In this document: one piece after another, positions 1 to 8,454 of the stretch
Layout: every line of letters starts with the position of its first letter
Position numbering within the stretch: position 1 is the stretch's first letter
Source of the DNA: Saccoglossus kowalevskii
Taxonomy: Eukaryota > Hemichordata > Enteropneusta > Harrimaniidae
Direction: 5' to 3'
Length of the DNA: 25,948 bases
Assembly: GCF_000003605.2 (NCBI RefSeq)
Contig: NW_003113975.1
Span: 44,811-70,758 of the forward strand
Program-made: the position numbers and the translations under genes
The notes under the pieces: generated by a model
What the model was told of the DNA's origin: nothing
Seen by the model: the letters and a program-made list of their open reading frames with translations, nothing else
The model's database searches: none

Positions 1-440
1 ACTCAGTGTACAATATATCACTCAGTGTACAATATATACTCAGTGTACATTATACACTCAGTCAGTGTGCAATATATACTCGGTGTACAATATACACTCA
101 GTGTGCAATATATACTCAGTGTACAATATACACTCAGTGTACAATATACACCCAGTCAGTGTGCAATATACACTCAATGTACAATATATACTCAGTCAGT
201 GTGCAATATACACTCAGTCAATGTACAATATGTACTCAGTGTGCAATATACACTCAATGTACAATATACACTCAGTCAGTGTGCAATATACACTCAATGT
301 ACAATATGTACTCAGTGTGCAATATACACTCAATGTACAATATACACTCAGTCAGTGTGCAATATACACTCAATGTACAATATACACTCAGTCAGTGTGC
401 AATATACACTCAATGTACAATATATACTCAGTGTACATAG
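1..440. repeat. 18/22-bp tandem array, continues past left edge
   Basis: The basic unit is about 18 bp (CACTCAGTGTACAATATA). A frequent 22-bp variant carries an extra CAGT. From about 140 onward a 22-bp GTGTGC unit often alternates with an 18-bp ATGTAC unit, giving a ~40-bp higher-order period. All three plus-strand frames stay open because the unit has no stop codon in any frame, so the 144-146 residue ORFs here (repeats of the type YTQCTI, MYNIHS and VQYTLS) come from the repeat and are not genes. The array begins before base 1, so its full length is unknown. Confidence 0.95.
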
Positions 441-527
441 TTTTCCCTGCAATCCCTATCATTAAAATTTATAATGAGTTAGCGGAGTGCAGCATGTGAT
501 TATTTATTTACAAATTAATCTTAACAA

Positions 528-740
528 ACTGTTAAAATACATTATTTTAGCTGAAATTAATTTTCAATGAAAAGACTTTTGGGATGTTTTGTATGGATTT
601 CATTTTCACTGATTTTTGCCGAGTTAAAATGTGAAATATAGAAATAAAAAAAAAATCACTTGATTTTATTTTCACTGAAACATTCCTCCAGCGAAAACAG
701 AGAAAATTAATTCCAAGCAAAAATAAAGTATTTTACAGTA
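528..740 (+). mobile_element. palindromic MITE-like element, copy 1
   Basis: The left end reads ACTGTTAAAATACATTATTT and the right end AAATAAAGTATTTTACAGTA, which are inverted relatives of each other. The internal GAAATTAATTTT and AAAATTAATTCC blocks are also inverted, so the whole ~210 bp can fold on itself. No coding capacity is visible. The reverse complement of 1346-1546 aligns along its entire length, including the central GTTTTGTATGGA and TTTTCACTGATTTTTG blocks, so two copies of one family lie about 600 bp apart in opposite orientation. TA at the ends would fit a Tc1/mariner-type target, but the superfamily is an inference. Confidence 0.82.
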
Positions 741-1345
741 TGTTATTAAATTTGTAGTAAAACAGAAAAAAAAATGTATTATGACGTTGTCACTTCTGGA
801 CATGAAAAAGTCTCAGTTAAGCTAAAGTTCATTGTTTCAAAGGGTATTTCTTCTCCCTAGGGTGTCATTTTCAAAGCTGACACTGAATTGCAATTTGCAC
901 CTTGAATTAACTTAGCTGTTTTTCACTTTTCAGGGATGCTGCCAGATTTGACTACACGCATGAAATTTTGCCTGACAGTGAGTCGTATTTCAAAGGGCGA
1001 CATGTGCCTCGGGCAAGGAGAATTTCAATCATGTGCAGAAATGAAGTTGTCAATCAATGATACTCATTAACGGCTTGTAGCCTGTAGAGCATGTTCTTGA
1101 TGCGAAGTTACGACATTGTTTCTCGCCAACCTACTATAGTTGTTGTCCTTTCTTAATCGACTGTAGTTGTTATACATGCTAGTCGTGGTAGTTATCTGCA
1201 ATATCTTGTGTTGTATATATAAACTACTGATTCTTAAATCAAGGTCAAGTTGAACGAGTTTATGCATGTTATGTAATACACTAAAAAACTTGTTTTGGTC
1301 CCTGACATAAAAATATGTAACACAATAATGGTCCACAAAAATATA
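741..1345. other. spacer between the two MITE copies
   Basis: AT-rich unique-looking sequence between inverted copies of the same element. It has a minus-strand ORF of 89 codons (1067-1336) with no recognisable domain. I see no RNA gene or repeat here. Confidence 0.5.
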
Positions 1346-1546
1346 ATGTAGAATACTTTATTTTCGCTTGGAATTAATTTTCGCTGAGGGGATGATTCAG
1401 TGAAAATAAAATCCAGCGAATATACATTTTTTCCTATGTTTTACATTCAACGTGTCAAAAATCAGTGAAAATAAATTCCATACAAAACGCTTCAAAGGTT
1501 TTTTCAGCAAAAATTAATTTCAGCAAAAATAAAGTATTCTACAGTA
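1346..1546 (-). mobile_element. palindromic MITE-like element, copy 2 (inverted)
   Basis: Starts ATGTAGAATACTTTATTTTC and ends AATAAAGTATTCTACAGTA, so the termini are inverted repeats. The subterminal CGCTTGGAATTAATTTTCGC and AAAATTAATTTCAGC blocks extend the palindrome. Its reverse complement aligns with 528-740. Divergence between the copies (substitutions and small indels) suggests old, independent insertions rather than a recent duplication. It is non-autonomous, with no transposase. Confidence 0.84.
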
Positions 1547-3162
1547 CGTGTTCTTTGAATTACCGTCTGGACTAAAGAACTCTGTAGTAAACATAAACCA
1601 TTCTTATATTGCTTATATGCAAACCTCTATAAGCAAATCTATAAAAAACTATTTTTTCATTCTTTTTGTTTTCAGTGTATTTTAAAGTTTCTGTGCATTA
1701 GTTTTCATATCAAAAACTACTACAAAAATAACATTTTAAATTTACATTAAAGCATAATTCAATGTGTCTATCAAAATGCAATATTAAACAAAAGTATAAA
1801 AATTATATAAATACCAAAGTTGTCTGTATTGCATAATGATATTTATAATAGTGAAAGTTCTAGTATTTGGGTAAATTACTTTAGTATCATGTTCACATCT
1901 GTGTTTCTTTATAGCATGTAAACTACACTGGTGTAAGAGAAAAATTACCGTTAGTGTGAACTCGTTATGCTTCAGTACTGGGTTAACTATTCTGTAGCAC
2001 ATAATCTAACGTTTATACAGTGAATGCAAAACTGGGCTTACACCATCACTAACTCACCAACCATTTTGCATCAGAATTGTTGAGTGAATTGGGATTTTAA
2101 ACAGAATGCATTTGAATTCTATGGTCAGCTGTATTAGTATTGAACAGTGACGATCATCATGCAGCGTGATTTTGAATTTCAAACAAACAGTGTATTGTAC
2201 TGACCCTTAATATTTTTAAATAGGTGGTCACAATATTTTTTTTTTAATTGTTGTTACATAGATTTGTATATAGTTGTTAAACTCAAGAAATGCTGCTTGC
2301 ATTGGTATGTTTATTTACCTGTTCATAAGTGTGATAGAGCCAAGAGATAATCACTATTGTGTCAAAGACATAAATGTATGAACAAGTTTTATGCAAAACA
2401 GTATATCCAGAACTGCCACTCTGTAAGTCAGTATCACTGTACACATTCAGTGGCTGTCGAATGCCACCTTGTACCAAATTGTTTGGAAATGCATAAATAT
2501 TGTGATTCTTATTTTTTTAATTACTGGGTGCAACTCGAGAGTGACTTTTTCTGGTGAGAACACAGTTTATATGTGATGCAGTATGTTACTGGAATCGTCA
2601 ATAAGATTGTTTTGCCATTTTGTCAAACATGTCATACATTTTTATACAAATTAGAATTTATGATCTTAGCTTTTTTTTTTACAAATATTTAAACAATGAC
2701 ACATTATAATATGTTTGATTCTAAGGTTCAAAAAATAATTAGGAAAAAATGTAAAGGCCATTAGTTAAGAAACTTCAAAAACCATGCTATTTATTAATAG
2801 CCAATAGAGAAGGCTCTTCATTCACCATTTACTGCAAACCAAAAAATGTTTTTTTTCTATCTAGCTGAGGTCATGTCTGTTATTTGGAAAATCATAAAAT
2901 CAATAAAGTTTGAATCATAGATACTAACAAATGTATACATTTAGTGGAATGTATCGTGTTGAATTGTTTCAGCAGGAATGTTATATTTTACAAAACTTGT
3001 AATTGCAAGTTACCATATATTGTAATATTTTAATAAATGTTGCTACTGTGCATTTTTCGTTGTCATAATTCACTGTCCCTGCAGCAGTGTGTCATCAATT
3101 TGCAGATATCTATTCCATAAATAAGAATTCAATCTGGTGTTACTGTGCTGTTAAACTGCAAA
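1547..3162. other. AT-rich sequence with no identified gene
   Basis: A long AT-rich stretch with many TTTT/AAAA runs and AATAAA hexamers (for example near 2902 and 3032). ORFs are at most ~72 codons and show no domain. It could be intron, 3' UTR or intergenic DNA; nothing distinguishes these. Confidence 0.5.
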
Positions 3163-3519
3163 TACTGTAAAACATGTCTTTTTCGCGAGCATGTCTTTTT
3201 AGCGAATTTAACAAGAGAACAGATTCGCTAATTCAAGATGTCGCTAATTACTTTATTATATATTCAAAATGGCCAAGGCTTGGGGATTTGTATACAGTAA
3301 TCCGGAACATAAAAATCTGGGGCGCTTCCTAATTACACTTGACAGTTTTTCTTTGTTTTTATGGAGGTGATAACTCTTTTGGCATGCGGCAGACAAGTAT
3401 TGTGAAAACAGGAAATCAACAATGACAAGAGAGATTCCCTAAATCAACATTTCGCTATTACGTCATTTTACCACAATTCGCTAAAATTGCATGTGGCTTT
3501 TTCAACATGTTTTACAGTA
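3163..3519. mobile_element. 357-bp MITE with CTGTAAAACATG termini
   Basis: The left end TACTGTAAAACATGT is perfectly inverted at the right end as ACATGTTTTACAGTA. Subterminal TAGCGAATTTAAC (left) and CACAATTCGCTAAAA (right) continue the inverted similarity, with GCATGT/ACATGC between. The outermost TA on both sides fits a TA target duplication. The interior has no transposase ORF. The CTGTA...TACAG ends resemble those of the 528-740/1346-1546 family, but the interior is different, so it is a separate family, perhaps mobilised by a related transposase (inference). Confidence 0.85.
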
Positions 3520-4020
3520 GACCCCAAGATCAAAACTGGTGTGTATTATTTATGGAATTCACACTCACTGATGGCACAATGATGCAAGTTGATATCACTG
3601 AAGCAGACACGATTAGATTCTGAATGAACCATGTACAAACTCTTGCTGTATTTCATGTTTCTACCAAATTGACTTGCCATTATGAAAGCCTTAGGCTGTT
3701 TAATTGTGTTGTGTTTTGAGTATGTAGTGTAACCAAAATCCTGATAAATTGATAATGTTCATCTGAAATTTAATACAAAAACTGAAATTGTGTAATTTAA
3801 CAAAACAAAATGCCTATAGCCTGTTAACTATGCCACATGAACTGTAAACTTTAAGTAGTGATTACCGTTTCATTGGATAATTGTTGTATTCATGTCAGTG
3901 GAAGCTCTGACATGTATTCAAGGATGCATGGGGATGCAATATATGGATGGACATTTTATAGTGTAACCATCGTAGATGCATTTCTGTAGTTTGTCAAAAT
4001 CTGTTTTACCACTCCACCAT
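3520..4020. other. AT-rich sequence, no feature identified
   Basis: Nothing beyond short chance ORFs and AT-rich words is seen between the MITE and the putative TATA box. Confidence 0.4.
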
Positions 4021-4042
4021 GTTCATAATTAGTTCACCATTC

Positions 4043-4050
4043 TATAAAAG
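4043..4050 (+). promoter_or_regulatory. possible TATA box (TATAAAAG)
   Basis: A perfect TATAAAAG lies about 210 bp upstream of the ATG cluster at 4257 and 93 bp upstream of the first in-frame ATG at 4143. A start site would be expected near 4073-4080. An 8-bp match is easily found by chance in DNA this AT-rich, so the call rests on its position before the best candidate exon. Confidence 0.25.
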
Positions 4051-4099
4051 GTGGTAAAGGTTTGAATAGGGACAATTTGTTACAACATGTGTGGGTTAT

Positions 4100-4141
4100 T
4101 CACCGTTAAAACATTGCTGCAATTCTCGGCAATGTTGGTGA
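4100..4141. repeat. small hairpin
   Basis: TCACC-(GTTAA)-AACATTGC is followed by an 11-base loop and GCAATGTT-GGTGA. Thirteen pairs form, with a bulge of five bases on the left arm. It lies between the putative TATA box and the candidate first exon, so it would fall in a 5' UTR if that model is right. Confidence 0.5.
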
Positions 4142-4142
4142 C

Positions 4143-4499
4143 TTGAATATTTTTTTATATTATTCAAAAGTCATTATGCTGACATTAGGAGTTTCTGCGC
4201 AACCTCATTCAGACTCGATTATCTTGCACCGTTTCTCCATTATGCCAATTATTCCAATGATGATGCGGCGCATATTTGATTTCACAATGGTCGTCTTTCT
4301 ACTGTACGTCAATGGAGTCACAATTTTCCGATCACCATGGGTACGGCTGAAGGTTGGCAACAGCCGATGCGAAGCTACTTGCATGATTGGCTACCCAATC
4401 CTGACACCAATCAGGGACCAGGTTACTTGCCAACAATTGTGTCTACGTATCAAATCTTGCCTTATATATGATTCGATTCAATTGACGAAAACGTCATAA
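4143..4499 (+). CDS. candidate first exon of a secreted Cys-containing protein (speculative)
   Basis: 118-codon open frame. Three consecutive Met codons at residues 39-41 (from 4257) precede basic RR and then a hydrophobic run, FTMVVFLLYVNGVTIF, that reads as a signal peptide or anchor. After it come Cys residues in the order RCEATC (76-80), then C96, C100 and C106. A possible 5' splice site CAG|GTTACT sits at 4421/4422, so the exon could end there after residue 93. The RCxAxC-after-signal arrangement faintly recalls the N-terminus of anosmin-like secreted proteins, but I cannot confirm homology. The same bases hold three CCAAT motifs, so a promoter is an alternative reading. Confidence 0.2.
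   Translation: MNIFLYYSKVIMLTLGVSAQPHSDSIILHRFSIMPIIPMMMRRIFDFTMVVFLLYVNGVTIFRSPWVRLKVGNSRCEATCMIGYPILTPIRDQVTCQQLCLRIKSCLIYDSIQLTKTS
4386..4468. promoter_or_regulatory. CCAAT-box cluster followed by TATATA
   Basis: Three CCAAT-type pentamers fall within 26 bp: ATTGG at 4386-4390 (minus orientation), CCAAT at 4395-4399 and CCAAT at 4407-4411, the last inside ACCAATCAGG, which is close to the NF-Y consensus. TATATA follows at 4463-4468. This overlaps the candidate exon, and the two readings compete. Confidence 0.2.
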
Positions 4500-4643
4500 G
4501 TAGTTAAAAATAGAAGACTGGGTAACTGAATTGGGGTGATTGTATTGCAATAAATAGTGTATTGCCGTATGACGTCTATGAGACTAGGGATGTTTATATG
4601 TACACGTAATGTTCAGCAAAATTATCTTCCCAGTTCAGGAATT

Positions 4644-5082
4644 TTAGTAAAAAATATAAACCAAACACATTTGTCTCTTTCTTTCTAAACACCCCCACAA
4701 CTCAATCAGGGATTGAGTTTCACCAAAATGCTTTATTTCCTTTTCGTCACTAATTTTATAAAAACTTTTAATCCATCTAACATTCTGCGGTTTTTTTAGG
4801 CCATAAACATTATTCATACCATTTTGAATTAGAATATTGTTGATATATTTTGGCCAGTTACAAGCAAGTTCTGATATGATTCATGTAGTTTAGAGAAAAC
4901 TATTTCGGTCCACCTGGTATGATTCATCTTTTGTATTCTGTCCAAATACTGTATTCGTGATTTATCGTAAATAAAGTTGATGTCTTGCCATCCTAAATCT
5001 CCCAATATTGCTGGGCATGCTACATTCCTATGAACTTTAAAGAGAAACTTGCCAAATTGATACTGGATGCTTTTAAGTTTGT
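4644..5082 (-). pseudogene. LINE ORF2 C-terminal remnant (non-LTR retrotransposon)
   Basis: Reading the minus strand from about 5082, an open frame gives KLKSIQYQFGKFLFKVHRN, then CPAILGDLGW (4988-5017), then IYDKSRIQYLDRIQKM. This is the layout found downstream of the reverse-transcriptase domain in many non-LTR elements: a short kfLlgVhr segment, an AxLGdLGW motif, then a basic segment with RxxYxxRixxM. One frameshift near 4860-4870 moves the frame; the new frame (WPKYINNIL..., GLKKPQNVRW...) runs to a stop at 4644-4646. The RT catalytic domain itself is absent, so the copy is 5'-truncated and dead. The family cannot be named without a search. Confidence 0.72.
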
Positions 5083-5119
5083 TTTAGTCACTGTACTTTC
5101 TGACAGCCATACACTAGAT

Positions 5120-5166
5120 CACAGTCCCTCTGTGACTAGATCCATAGTTAAACTAGAGGGACTGTG
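5120..5166. repeat. 12-bp perfect inverted repeat
   Basis: CACAGTCCCTCT at 5120-5131 is exactly inverted as AGAGGGACTGTG at 5155-5166, with a 23-base loop. It lies just beyond the 5' end of the LINE remnant and may be the terminus of another element. Confidence 0.6.
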
Positions 5167-5197
5167 GTTAAACGTAATTATATTTTGCCACCATATT

Positions 5198-5442
5198 CAG
5201 AGGCGGAAACATGAAAGTTTGTATGAAGGGGCGAAATCTGCTCACCAACCTTGAGCCGAAGGCGCGACTTTATTAGGGGGTCCGGAGAAATGCTCTCCCT
5301 TACAAATTTTGAAATCTAGACCATTTGAAACGCTATTTCCTGCATTTGGGGGGGGGGATTTTGCTGACATAAAGGGTTTCAGCTTGATTTTGAAGCGGCG
5401 ACGCCCCCAACATTATTTTCTGCCCCCTGTGCTGCCGCCACA
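5198..5442 (+). mobile_element. GC-rich interspersed repeat, long copy
   Basis: This stands out from its AT-rich surroundings. It has a GGGGCGAAATCTGCTC block at 5228, an AGCCGAAGGCGCGAC block, a G10 run near 5349, and CGACGCCCCCAACATT at 5399-5414. The outer blocks recur at 22968-23144 in the same order, while the ~145 bp between them (5253-5397) is missing there. The ends carry weak inverted similarity (AGGCGG and CCGCC). It is probably a non-autonomous element; no ORF supports coding. Confidence 0.65.
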
Positions 5443-5901
5443 AATATTCAAACCTATCGTAACTGTTATGTTGATTTATGATTGATTTACTCTGTGCGTA
5501 TATCATTGTATTTTATTAATTTCTATAAAATGTGAATGATCATTTTTAGTTTTACCAGTTTTTTACCGCATTTCAAACAGCATCCTCGGTTTCGTCAATA
5601 GAATTAATTACTGGAAATGTTTTTTATGTTTGATTTTAACATTTCTAATTAGACTCGGGTCCCCCATAATTTGATTATGGAAATCTGTTTCTCTTTTTTT
5701 AGATCATTATTTATTTTCCCCGCTGTATTATAATAGTGTTTGAGGTTATTTTTGACTATATATAAGACATCATATATACATGTTTGTTTTATATTATTTT
5801 TGGGGTCTTATTAAATCATTCAAGAACATTTTTGAAGATTTTCTTCTTTTAGCGATATCAACAATACAATTATCTTTTTACTCTGTAATATTTTAGAATT
5901 A
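5443..5901. other. AT-rich sequence, no feature identified
   Basis: Low-complexity AT-rich DNA with no ORF worth naming and no repeat structure that I can see. Confidence 0.4.
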
Positions 5902-6016
5902 ATTTACAACTCTCGACTTTATGCAACTGTTAATCCTTGATGACCTCTATTACTACGAAAATAATGTGTTATTGTAATGAAGGATTACAATCTGAATAGA
6001 GTCGAAAGTTGTAAAT
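5902..6016. mobile_element. compact foldback element with 37-bp arms
   Basis: The left arm 5902-5938 begins ATTTACAACTCTCGACTTTA. The right arm 5980-6016 ends TAGAGTCGAAAGTTGTAAAT. They are inverted with only a handful of mismatches, around a 41-base loop. The outermost bases (ATTTACAACT) match apart from one internal change. This looks like a small MITE or foldback unit; it has no coding capacity. Confidence 0.78.
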
Positions 6017-6138
6017 CTATAACGCAAACACGATACGTGAGTAGTGTTCAGGCTACACGAAGTACGGCTAAGATTTAATCTTCTATGTTTGCCTATCGGA
6101 TAGACCCAAGCGCGTTCACGCGCAGAGAGGAAACAATG

Positions 6139-6160
6139 GTTAGCACGGGCTAAGGAACGC
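6139..6160. repeat. inverted repeat left of LINE remnant
   Basis: GTTAGCACGGGCTAAGGAAC lies here, and its reverse complement occurs at 7395-7416 with two mismatches over 22 bases. The two sites bracket the LINE remnant, so they may be arms of a host element into which the LINE inserted. Confidence 0.6.
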
Positions 6161-6399
6161 CCACACTTGTAATACAAATACAAAATGTACAAAAATCCTC
6201 AATCATTTTAACAAAGAATACTAAGTACAGTAATTAGGCAGGCATACATGTTAGTTCCCGGGAACAATATAATAATAATAGTCTGTATAGAAGTCATATT
6301 CTAATAATGGACATAGATCAAAACACAAACAGAAAAAAAACATACAATAGAAGGGGGAAAAAACTTGCATAAATGGATAATTATAAAGTAAATGTATGG

Positions 6400-7389
6400 A
6401 TTATAAACTTAAAAAAAGTAAAAGCCATGATGTATGGATTACTTAATTAGATGTCTGTGAAGCAGCAGCTTTCTCACAGGTTGAACATTTTTATATAGCT
6501 GATATTCTAAACAAAAAAGTGCTCTTCATCTACAATATCATTAGTATAGCATACCGGACAGCTTCTTTCAGCAATGTTAACTTCTGTCCATTTCATTTTG
6601 TGCTCTTATTGTTTGTTTGCTCATTGATGACTTGGATTATTTACTGTCGGAAGATAATTTTCAACTCCAAATTCAGTTTTTAAGTTTCTGTGAATACGTA
6701 GTTTCTGTGAATACGTAGTTTCTGTGGTTAATACCTTTATTGTCATTGTTTAGAGAATCTCCACTGTTTATTCTGAAGTTTGTTTCAAGTTCTGTAGTAA
6801 TATTATTTATTAGGTTTTTGTTTTCCTACTCATTTCCATATTAAGATCTTTGAGAATCGTTTTAATACAATAGACCCAATTTTGCTTCCTGGGTTATCCA
6901 TATTGATTGCCAATCTGTATGCTTCATTTATGAGGCTGTTTTCAGGCATATTACGCAATCTCAACCAATATTTAAACATCTGTCTGATACATGTAGCTAT
7001 TAGGGGGTACCGTCCCAATTGTAGTAAACAGGCAAGGTTTGTGGTTCTGTAGTTTATCTTCAGTATGTACTTGCAAAATGTTAAGTGCATTTTTTCCATT
7101 GGTGACAATAAGTGGATCAAATAGTTTTTATTATGTCACATGTCCAAATTTCTGCACAAAATGTAAGTATTGGTTTGATCATAATATTATAAAATATTTT
7201 CTAATTCATTTTGATGGGAACTTATGTTTCCGAGTAGAACATCTATCTCAGTTTTTAAAAATGCCTTTAGTCTTCTTGCGCTATATCGTGGTTCCCGGTG
7301 TTATTCAGTTTCATACCAAGAAACATGTATGAAGACACTATTTCTAATTATATATCATTCACATACAATTTTATTTTATTTAAGCCAGA
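6400..7389 (-). pseudogene. decayed LINE ORF2 C-terminus (second family)
   Basis: The minus strand shows, in order but across frame changes and stops: KSGLNKIKLYV followed by YMFLGMKLNNTGN (end of RT palm; ~7387-7295), PILTFCAEIW (7144-7173), a 96-codon open segment (6830-7120) with MHLTFCKYILK and LLQLGRYPL, then KTEFGVENYLP, and finally RSCPVCY (6546-6566) with DEEHFF (6512-6530). This order (YLG, PiLxYgaEiW, FcKxiL, ElGRyPL, cysteine box with DExHF) is that of the C-terminal third of CR1/L2/Rex-like LINE polymerases. The 5' end stops abruptly near 7389, typical of truncated insertion. The 3' end at ~6400 is approximate. A 17-bp direct repeat at 6686-6719 (TTTCTGTGAATACGTAG twice) is a small internal duplication. 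It is non-functional. Confidence 0.85.
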
Positions 7390-7394
7390 TTTAA

Positions 7395-7442
7395 GCGTTT
7401 CTTAGCCCGTGCTAAGACTTAACGCACGTGATGTTAGCACGG
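7395..7442. repeat. TTAGCCCGTGCTAA palindrome cluster
   Basis: GCGTTTCTTAGCCCGTGCTA at 7395-7414 is the inverted partner of 6139-6160. Within 30 bp, CCGTGCTAA and TTAGCACGG form a further hairpin. A related CCTTAACCCGTGTTAAG follows near 7460. The LINE's 5' truncation point lies only a few bases to the left. Confidence 0.6.
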
Positions 7443-7489
7443 ACAAAGGTATTTAACACCTTAACCCGTGTTAAGAGTTGAAGAGGGCT

Positions 7490-8353
7490 GAAGGGAAATT
7501 TCAAATGTGTTTTTTTAAATGTCAGCTATGTTATTCCAACTCCCTGTGATACATATCTAACACAGACTAGTTTGTCAGTAAGTAACATGCATTGAATTTG
7601 GATTTTTGGAAGGAAGCTCACAACAGATTGAAAGGGAAAGATCTTCCTAATATTACTAACATTGAAATGTTCACATTCTTATGCAGCATTTAGGTAATTG
7701 TTAGAATGTATCCGTGCGGCAGTTCTCCAAATCCCGGTTGCATTGCTAGTGGATATACCATTGGCACAGTCTAGTGTTACAGTATTGGGGTCTCCTTGAA
7801 AATTCAGTGTATGTATAATAGACCAGTTGATAAATGGTGTGTATGTGTTACCTGATATTTACAGAATGTCTCTGAATTGACCTATGACCTCCTAATTATG
7901 ACTCTGGATGATTCATGGAGGATGCCACATGTGGAGCAGGATGTACTCACTCATGTCAAAACGACAGATATCACTTCTAAAAACCTTGAGAGCCTTATGA
8001 TAGTTTGTTTGTTTGTTTTGACTATGCATTGTCTTCTGACCGTGTTTATTGTCTATTATTATAACTCTAAATGTGTATTTGACTACTAATTTAATAAGAA
8101 TTTTGTGTTAATTAACTTAAAATGATACTATAAATGATAATATGTTTTGATAAGATAAGTCTACCTTTTCTTGTACGAACACGATGAAACATTTTAAACA
8201 TAGTCTTACCAATTTCATATGCAGTCAAAAAATACCGGTAATTAGAACAAATGATTGAGATAGATTGCGTAATTCAGCTTTTCAAAGCAATTGTGATATA
8301 AACAGTATGATAATACATGCATGTGCTTGTTTTGGAGATTCCGTGAGATTGCC
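7490..8353. other. AT-rich sequence, no gene identified
   Basis: The longest ORF is 70 codons (7877-8089, plus). It has a hydrophobic C-terminal half and no recognisable motif, so I do not call it a gene. Confidence 0.45.
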
Positions 8354-8355
8354 AT

Positions 8356-8450
<95 letters not shown>

Positions 8451-8454
8451 TTTT
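8354..8454. repeat. (ATTT)n microsatellite, ~25 units
   Basis: An uninterrupted run of the tetranucleotide ATTT/TTTA for about 100 bp. The translated IYLF repeat across it is an artefact of the unit having no stop in that frame. It is long and perfect, so it is likely polymorphic. Confidence 0.97.

Noticed and set aside
7039-7332. 97-codon plus-strand ORF
   Set aside because: Antisense to the LINE ORF2 remnant, whose motifs are in the minus strand.
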